This document shows positions 5,897 through 10,131 of a stretch of 10,131 bases of DNA, piece after piece; positions within the stretch are counted from its first letter, which is position 1, and each line of letters begins with the position of its first letter. Location of the stretch: assembly GCA_021205255.1 (NCBI GenBank), contig JAJPXW010000165.1, positions 1 through 10,131 on the forward strand. Reading direction: 5' to 3'. A model generated the notes under the pieces. The model was not told where the DNA came from, did no database searches, and worked only from the letters and a program-made list of their open reading frames with translations. The position numbers were made by a program, and so were the translations under genes. The stretch is from Burkholderiales bacterium (GTDB lineage Bacteria > Pseudomonadota > Gammaproteobacteria > Burkholderiales > Burkholderiaceae_F).

Positions 5897-7186
5897 ATGG
5901 CAAAAGATAAGATTCAGGCTATTCGAGGAATGTGCGACATGTTGCCTAAGGATGCTCCTTACTGGGAAACATTCGCAAAAACAGCTGTGGATGTTGCCCG
6001 CGAGTATGGCTACATGCAAATCCGCACCCCTATTCTTGAGCAGACTAGACTTTTTAAGCGCGGTATCGGGGAAGTGACCGATATCGTTGAAAAGGAAATG
6101 TATTCCTTTGTCGATTCGCTCAACGGCGACGAATTGACCATGCGTCCGGAAAATACCGCTTCAGTTGTCCGGGCATGTATAGAACACAATCTTATTTATG
6201 ACGGTCCTAAGCGCCTGTGGTATATGGGACCGATGTTCCGCCACGAAAGACCCCAGAGAGGAAGATTTCGCCAGTTCTATCAGTTTGGCGTGGAGGGGAT
6301 TGGCTTTAAAGGTCCTGATGTCGATGCCGAACAGTTGCTACTTACAAAACGCATTTGGGAGAGACTAGGTATTAAAGATGTTCATTTAGAGCTGAATTGC
6401 CTAGGCCAAGCAGACGAAAGAAAAGCTTACCGAGATGAACTGATTCGCTATTTCGAAGCTCATAAGGATCAATTGGACGACGATGCGCAAAGACGGCTTT
6501 ATACAAATCCACTGCGTATTCTCGACACTAAGAATCCTGAGATGAAGGAACTAGTGGAGAAAGCGCCGGTTCTTACTGACTTTTTAGGTGAGGGTTCAAA
6601 GAAATTCCTAGCCTCTTTGGAAAAATTACTTAAGGCTGGCGGAATTGACTTTGTGATTAACCCGAGGTTAGTGAGAGGGCTTGATTACTACAACTTAACT
6701 GTTTATGAGTGGATAACTCCTAGACTTGGAGCTCAAGGCACTATTTGCGGCGGTGGCCGTTACGACCCGCTAATTGGCATGCTAGGAGGCAAAGATGCTC
6801 CAGCCTGTGGCTTTGCGATGGGTATTGAAAGAATCCTTGATTTAATGCGGGAAGAAGGCATAGTTCCAAAATATAAGGAGTGCGATGCCTATATCGTGTG
6901 GAGCGGTCCGAACTGCGATATTTATGCTCAGACAGTTGCTGAAAAGCTAAGAGACGCAGGAATTAAAGCAATTCTTAATGCCAATGGTGGCAAGTTTGCA
7001 GTCCAAATGAAACGAGCTGACGGCTCCGGAGCCGATTATGCAATCATTATCGGGGAAAGCGAGCTTTCAGAAAGTACTGTTAATATCAAGCCTTTAAGAG
7101 AAAATCTCCCCGATTACGGGAATCAATTGGAAAAGCCTGTCGATGCCGCAATTGAATATTTAAAAGCGGCTAGGCATAACCAATGA
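5897..7186 (+). CDS. hisS: Histidyl-tRNA synthetase
   Basis: Class II synthetase that charges tRNA-His in the cytoplasm. At 429 residues it is full length. Visible in order: the N-terminal IRGMCDMLP segment (9-17), motif 1 region, TMRPENTASVVRA (81-93), motif 2 FRHERPQRGRFRQFYQFGVEGIG (114-136), the histidine-specific HisA motif LVRGLDYYNLTVYEW (258-272) with Arg260, the glycine-rich CGGGRYDPL (284-292), motif 3 GFAMGIERIL (305-314), and the C-terminal alpha/beta anticodon-binding domain from about 328. The start ATG at 5897 has AAGGGGA at 5881-5887, placed over the ispG stop codon, so translation is probably coupled to ispG. Such ispG-hisS pairing is conserved in beta- and gammaproteobacteria. 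Nothing suggests a paralogue such as HisZ, which lacks these catalytic motifs. Confidence 0.98.
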   Translation: MAKDKIQAIRGMCDMLPKDAPYWETFAKTAVDVAREYGYMQIRTPILEQTRLFKRGIGEVTDIVEKEMYSFVDSLNGDELTMRPENTASVVRACIEHNLIYDGPKRLWYMGPMFRHERPQRGRFRQFYQFGVEGIGFKGPDVDAEQLLLTKRIWERLGIKDVHLELNCLGQADERKAYRDELIRYFEAHKDQLDDDAQRRLYTNPLRILDTKNPEMKELVEKAPVLTDFLGEGSKKFLASLEKLLKAGGIDFVINPRLVRGLDYYNLTVYEWITPRLGAQGTICGGGRYDPLIGMLGGKDAPACGFAMGIERILDLMREEGIVPKYKECDAYIVWSGPNCDIYAQTVAEKLRDAGIKAILNANGGKFAVQMKRADGSGADYAIIIGESELSESTVNIKPLRENLPDYGNQLEKPVDAAIEYLKAARHNQ

Positions 7187-7187
7187 A

Positions 7188-7197
7188 TTGTCGACAA
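7188..7197. repeat. 10-bp perfect palindrome after hisS
   Basis: TTGTCGACAA begins one base after the hisS stop codon. It is a perfect palindrome with no loop, so it is not a terminator; it could be a protein-binding site or chance. Seen once in the window. Confidence 0.25.
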
Positions 7198-7217
7198 CAT
7201 AACAACTAACCAATATT

Positions 7218-7222
7218 AGGAG
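7218..7222 (+). promoter_or_regulatory. Ribosome binding site deciding the yfgM start
   Basis: AGGAG lies 9 nt before the ATG at 7232. An in-frame TTG at 7223 touches the site directly and cannot be used with it, so the protein starts MAFYDLEEQE. Confidence 0.75.
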
Positions 7223-7231
7223 TTGCTGAAC

Positions 7232-7870
7232 ATGGCCTTCTATGATCTAGAAGAACAAGAGTCGCTTGCCCAAATAAAGGCCTGGTGGGATAAGTGGGGC
7301 ACGCTTGTTCTTTCAATTGCAACAGCGGTCTGTCTTGCAATAGCTGGATTCCGTCTATGGCAATGGTGGGAAATGAAACAAGCCGCCGATGCCGGTGGTC
7401 TCTATGCCATGATGATCCAAGCAAGTAACGGTAAGGACAACGCTCGTGTGCAGAATATCGCCCAAAGGCTGTATTCAGACTATGGCAGTACGGTTTACGC
7501 TGGAATGGGTGCTCTTTTAGCCGCTTATTCAGCTGAAAATACTAACCAACCTCAAGAAGCGATTAAAAATCTTGAGTGGGTTTATAACGGCGATAAGTTC
7601 CCTGAACTGCAGGCAGTATCAGCCGTGCGTCTTGCTGGTATTTACCTTGATCAAAATAACTACGATAAAGCATTAAGCGTTCTTAACGGAGTTTTGAATC
7701 CGGATACTCAGGAAGCTTTAGTCGATGACCGCAAAGGCGATGTGTACATGGCCATGGGCGACACGCAAAAAGCCCGTGAAGCTTGGGAATCAGCCTTGAG
7801 GGCCGCCACCATTACTAATCCAATCGTAAATCTCATTCGTATAAAGCTTGAAGCATTACCCCCTGCCTAA
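7232..7870 (+). CDS. yfgM: YfgM-type membrane-anchored TPR protein, SecYEG ancillary subunit
   Basis: 212 residues. The N-terminal FYDLEEQESLAQIKAWWDKWG is the family signature, followed by one membrane helix at about 22-42 and a periplasmic part with tetratricopeptide-like helices (about 88-117, 124-155 and 160-192, the last with GDVYMAMGDTQKAREAWESAL). In E. coli YfgM associates with the SecYEG translocon and the chaperone PpiD and is thought to pass exported proteins on to periplasmic chaperones; that role is carried over here from the family. The gene sits between hisS (45-nt gap) and bamB (1-nt gap), the conserved position. The symbol yfgM is the E. coli name; many annotations simply say tetratricopeptide repeat protein. 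Confidence 0.9.
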   Translation: MAFYDLEEQESLAQIKAWWDKWGTLVLSIATAVCLAIAGFRLWQWWEMKQAADAGGLYAMMIQASNGKDNARVQNIAQRLYSDYGSTVYAGMGALLAAYSAENTNQPQEAIKNLEWVYNGDKFPELQAVSAVRLAGIYLDQNNYDKALSVLNGVLNPDTQEALVDDRKGDVYMAMGDTQKAREAWESALRAATITNPIVNLIRIKLEALPPA

Positions 7871-7871
7871 T

Positions 7872-8987
7872 ATGATGAAATTCAAGACCTTTGCAATAGC
7901 CGCATCGTGCATTGGCCTACTTGCGGCGTGCTCTACTCCAAAGCATGTGCCGGCTGAACTTAAGGCTTTTGAGCCTGGAATTACGGTAAGCATTGTCTGG
8001 AATCGGTCGTTGCCGAGTCCTAATAGCTATTTAGTTCCTGGAGTTAATGAGGATTCTGTCTTTGTTGCCGGAAATCGGGAATTGGCCCGATACAGCGCCT
8101 ATAACGCAGATCGCGAATGGGGCGCCACCTTAGAAGAACGCATTACTGGCGGCGTCGGTACCGATGGCTATATAACAGCCGTTGGTTTGGAAAACGGTAA
8201 CCTCGTAGTCGTCGACGGTCAAGGCTCTCCTGACTGGACTTCGAAGTTGACTAGTGAGCTTGCTGGTCCTCCTGTAGTTGCTGGTGGCTTGGTTGTTGTT
8301 AGAACCAAGGATATGCGTATTACTGCCTTTGAAGCTTCTACTGGAGATGTCCAGTGGAATTACCAGAGATCGCAGCCAGCTTTGACAGTAGATGTCCCGG
8401 TAGGGATGATTGCAAGGGATAACTTACTAATTGTCGGTCAACCTAATGGCCACGTTGTTATTCTTGACTTGCCAAGTGGTAGACCAGTTTTTGAATTTCC
8501 AGTTGCGCAAGCTAAAGGTATCACTGAAGTCGAGAGATTAATTGACGTTGTTGGAACTCCAGCTTTGTCATACGATTTGCTATGTGCAGCCGCTTACCAA
8601 GGCGCAGTCACTTGTGTTGATACGACTAATGGCCAACTTAAGTGGAGCCATCCAGTCGATGCGGTAGCCGGTCCCGCTATTGATGACGATAACGTCTATG
8701 TGGTTGACGCTGCTGGAAAAGTCCATGCCTATTACCGTGAAAGTGGCGAACCACGCTGGGAAAATGCAGAGCTGACTTATCGGCAACTTACTGCGCCGGT
8801 AGTTGTACCTGGCGCTGTTGCAGTGGGCGATTTTGAAGGCTATTTGCATTTCCTTTCCCCTAGAACGGGGGATTTAATTGGTCGCACACGACTTAGTGGT
8901 CCTATAGTTGTGCCCGGCCAACACTTTAGTGATGGCGCAATTTTCCAGACACAAAAAGGAGAAGTGGCCTACGTAGCCACAAGATAA
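7872..8987 (+). CDS. bamB: Outer membrane protein assembly factor BamB (lipoprotein)
   Basis: BamB is the beta-propeller lipoprotein of the BAM complex, which folds outer membrane proteins. The 371-residue protein has a lipoprotein signal with lipobox LAAC, Cys20 being the lipidated residue, and no Asp at +2, consistent with transfer to the outer membrane. The rest is repeated propeller blades with PQQ-like motifs such as ALSYDLLCAAAYQGAVTCVDTTNGQLKW and FEASTGDVQWNYQ. The segment TEVERLIDVVGTP (218-230) matches the BamA-contact region of the E. coli protein. Start is ATG at 7872 or the adjacent ATG at 7875; neither has a clear ribosome binding site, and the yfgM stop is 1 nt away, so translational coupling is likely. 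An upstream in-frame TTG at 7848 would spoil the signal peptide. It is followed 4 nt later by der, as in other proteobacteria. Confidence 0.95.
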   Translation: MMKFKTFAIAASCIGLLAACSTPKHVPAELKAFEPGITVSIVWNRSLPSPNSYLVPGVNEDSVFVAGNRELARYSAYNADREWGATLEERITGGVGTDGYITAVGLENGNLVVVDGQGSPDWTSKLTSELAGPPVVAGGLVVVRTKDMRITAFEASTGDVQWNYQRSQPALTVDVPVGMIARDNLLIVGQPNGHVVILDLPSGRPVFEFPVAQAKGITEVERLIDVVGTPALSYDLLCAAAYQGAVTCVDTTNGQLKWSHPVDAVAGPAIDDDNVYVVDAAGKVHAYYRESGEPRWENAELTYRQLTAPVVVPGAVAVGDFEGYLHFLSPRTGDLIGRTRLSGPIVVPGQHFSDGAIFQTQKGEVAYVATR

Positions 8988-8991
8988 GAAT

Positions 8992-9720
8992 ATGGTTCCG
9001 GTTGTTGCCCTTGTCGGGCGTCCAAACGTCGGTAAATCGACGCTTTTTAATCGCCTGACACGTACTCGCAACGCCATAGTTGCGGACTTTCCAGGTCTTA
9101 CAAGAGATAGACATTACGGTGAAGGCAGAGTCGGTGGCAAGCCTTATATCGTCATCGACACTGGCGGTTTTGAGCCGCTTCGCACTGAAGGCATAGTAAA
9201 GGAAATGACCGGACAGGCTGAGCTTGCCGTTACTGAAGCCGACATCGTCCTTTTTATTGTGGATGCTAGAAGCGGCTTAGTTCCTCAAGACGAAAGAATT
9301 GCCACAAGCCTGCGTACAACTAATAAAAAGATCTATCTCATAGTCAATAAAGCGGAAGGTCTTGGAATTTCAGCTTTAGCTGAATTCTATGAACTAGGTC
9401 TAGGAGAGCCATATCCAATTTCAGCGGCTCACGGCGAAGGTGTGGGCCCTTTAATGGAACTTGTTCTTGAAGACTATCCAACTGAAGAGGAAATCGATAA
9501 ATCCGATGATGCAGTCCGCAAGATTAAGGTCGCAGTTGCCGGTAGGCCAAATTCTGGAAAGTCCACACTGATTAATGCCTTGATTGGTGAAGACCGCCTA
9601 ATAGCCTATGACATGCCCGGAACAACCCGGGATGCCATTGAAGTGGAATTCCAATATAAGGACCGAGACTACACGCTAAACGATACTCCAGGTCTAATGC
9701 GCAAAGGTAAAGTTTTTTAG
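8992..9720 (+). CDS. der: GTPase Der, N-terminal part, interrupted by in-frame TAG
   Basis: Der (EngA) is a double-GTPase needed for assembly of the 50S ribosomal subunit. The first GTPase domain is complete: G1 GRPNVGKST (9-17), G2 Thr37, G3 DTGG (56-59), G4 NKAEG (119-123) and G5 SAAHG (144-148). The second begins with G1 GRPNSGKST (184-192), G2 TT (211-212) and G3 DTPGLMRKGKVF (231-242). Then comes a TAG at 9718-9720 where the family has Glu (KVFE...EKFSVVKT), one base change from GAG. The same frame goes on with the rest of Der. As written, the product would be 242 residues without G4, G5 or the KH-like RNA-binding domain, so not functional as normal Der. Der is essential in the bacteria tested, so a sequencing error, a very recent mutation, or amber readthrough must be considered. 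The bamB stop is 4 nt upstream. Confidence 0.93.
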   Translation: MVPVVALVGRPNVGKSTLFNRLTRTRNAIVADFPGLTRDRHYGEGRVGGKPYIVIDTGGFEPLRTEGIVKEMTGQAELAVTEADIVLFIVDARSGLVPQDERIATSLRTTNKKIYLIVNKAEGLGISALAEFYELGLGEPYPISAAHGEGVGPLMELVLEDYPTEEEIDKSDDAVRKIKVAVAGRPNSGKSTLINALIGEDRLIAYDMPGTTRDAIEVEFQYKDRDYTLNDTPGLMRKGKVF

Positions 9721-10131
9721 ACACTAGAAAAGTTCTCCGTTGTTAAAACTCTGCAAGCAATAGAAAACGCAAATGTCGTGGTGCTTTTGCTTGATGCGGA
9801 AGCTGGCATTGCAGAGCAAGATGCCCATATCGCTGGTTATATTTTAGAGAGCGGAAGGGCTTTGGTTATTGCCGTAAATAAATGGGATAGCCTAGGCACC
9901 TATGAAAAGACTAGAGTAAAAGAAGAATTTGCCCGCAAGATTCACTTTTTAAAATGGGCAAAGACACTTTATATCTCGGCATTACTAAAAAGAGGATTAG
10001 GCCAATTAATGGAAGCGGTTAACCAAGCTCATGCGGCCGCTTTTGCTAAATTATCAACTCCATTATTAACAAGGGCTATGATTGAGGCTGTAACTCGCCA
10101 GCCGCCACCAAGAGCCCGCGGAGGTCGTCCA
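9721..10131 (+). pseudogene. der: der, downstream part, cut off by the TAG and open to the window end
   Basis: This is the remainder of Der in the same frame, without another stop for 137 codons, running past the window edge. It starts TLEKFSVVKTLQAIENANVV, completes the second GTPase domain with G4 NKWD (residues 296-299 counting from the der start) and a G5-like ISAL (328-331), and enters the C-terminal KH-like domain (AKLSTPLLTRAMIEAV, ending in a basic RQPPPRARGGRP). G5 reads SALLKRG rather than the more usual SALKGTG. Leucine codons shift: TTA is 8 of 17 here and 3 of 22 in the upstream part, all 8 after about 9840. That could mean relaxed selection but the sample is small. Whether this is a pseudogene half or an expressed part of a read-through gene cannot be told from sequence. 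Confidence 0.8.

Noticed and set aside
7223..7231. TTG at 7223 as the yfgM start
   Set aside because: It abuts the AGGAG ribosome binding site with no spacer; the ATG at 7232 has proper spacing and gives the family N-terminus.
7848..7871. TTG at 7848 as the bamB start
   Set aside because: It would add eight residues in front of a normal lipoprotein signal peptide and overlap yfgM without a ribosome binding site.
9713..9720. Run of six Ts before the der TAG as a programmed frameshift site or homopolymer indel
   Set aside because: The conserved Der sequence continues in the same frame after the TAG, so neither a frameshift nor an indel is needed or would help; a substitution fits.
1..10131. 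CRISPR arrays, insertion sequences, phage or defence genes
   Set aside because: No regularly spaced repeats, transposase or integrase motifs, or terminal inverted repeats were seen; gene order from ndk on is the ordinary chromosomal block.

Overview
The window is a housekeeping stretch from a betaproteobacterium. The run ndk, rlmN, rodZ, ispG, hisS, yfgM, bamB, der, all on the plus strand and nearly abutting, is the conserved Burkholderiales arrangement. The protein sequences fit that group, for example the IspG with GRTSSTLFQEL and the FYDLEEQE start of YfgM. Base composition looks moderate (mid-40s percent GC by eye), low for the order, so a Sutterellaceae-type gut or host-associated lineage such as Parasutterella or Turicimonas is a plausible guess. 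It is not demonstrated.

Layout. Positions 1-839 hold two overlapping genes for small polytopic membrane proteins of unknown function, the first cut by the window edge. Positions 981-1568 encode an unrecognised exported protein with a signal peptide. Positions 1569-1924 have no gene but hold the ndk control region: an extended -10 promoter, about 130 nt of leader with three hairpins, and a strong 12-bp terminator-like hairpin only about 30 nt before the ndk start. From 1925 the conserved block begins: nucleoside diphosphate kinase, the 23S rRNA/tRNA methyltransferase RlmN, the cytoskeletal protein RodZ, the MEP-pathway enzyme IspG, histidyl-tRNA synthetase, the SecYEG-associated TPR protein YfgM, the outer-membrane assembly lipoprotein BamB, and the ribosome-assembly GTPase Der, which runs off the window end.

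The genes serve general growth: nucleotide balance, rRNA/tRNA modification, tRNA charging, isoprenoid supply, cell shape and envelope assembly, and 50S maturation. Intergenic gaps within the block run from 1 to 45 nt, so one long operon read from the ndk promoter is the simplest model.

Three things stand out. (1) der carries an in-frame TAG at 9718-9720, inside the second GTPase domain, where the family has Glu. The homologous frame continues intact for 137 codons to the window end. (2) The ndk leader contains two copies of CTCCGCTA, both able to pair with the same terminator arm, an attenuator-like design. (3) The first 100 nt of rlmN hold two perfect tandem hairpins, one of which repeats the 8-nt sequence that forms the rlmN ribosome binding site and start. 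No mobile element, CRISPR array, tRNA or rRNA gene was seen.
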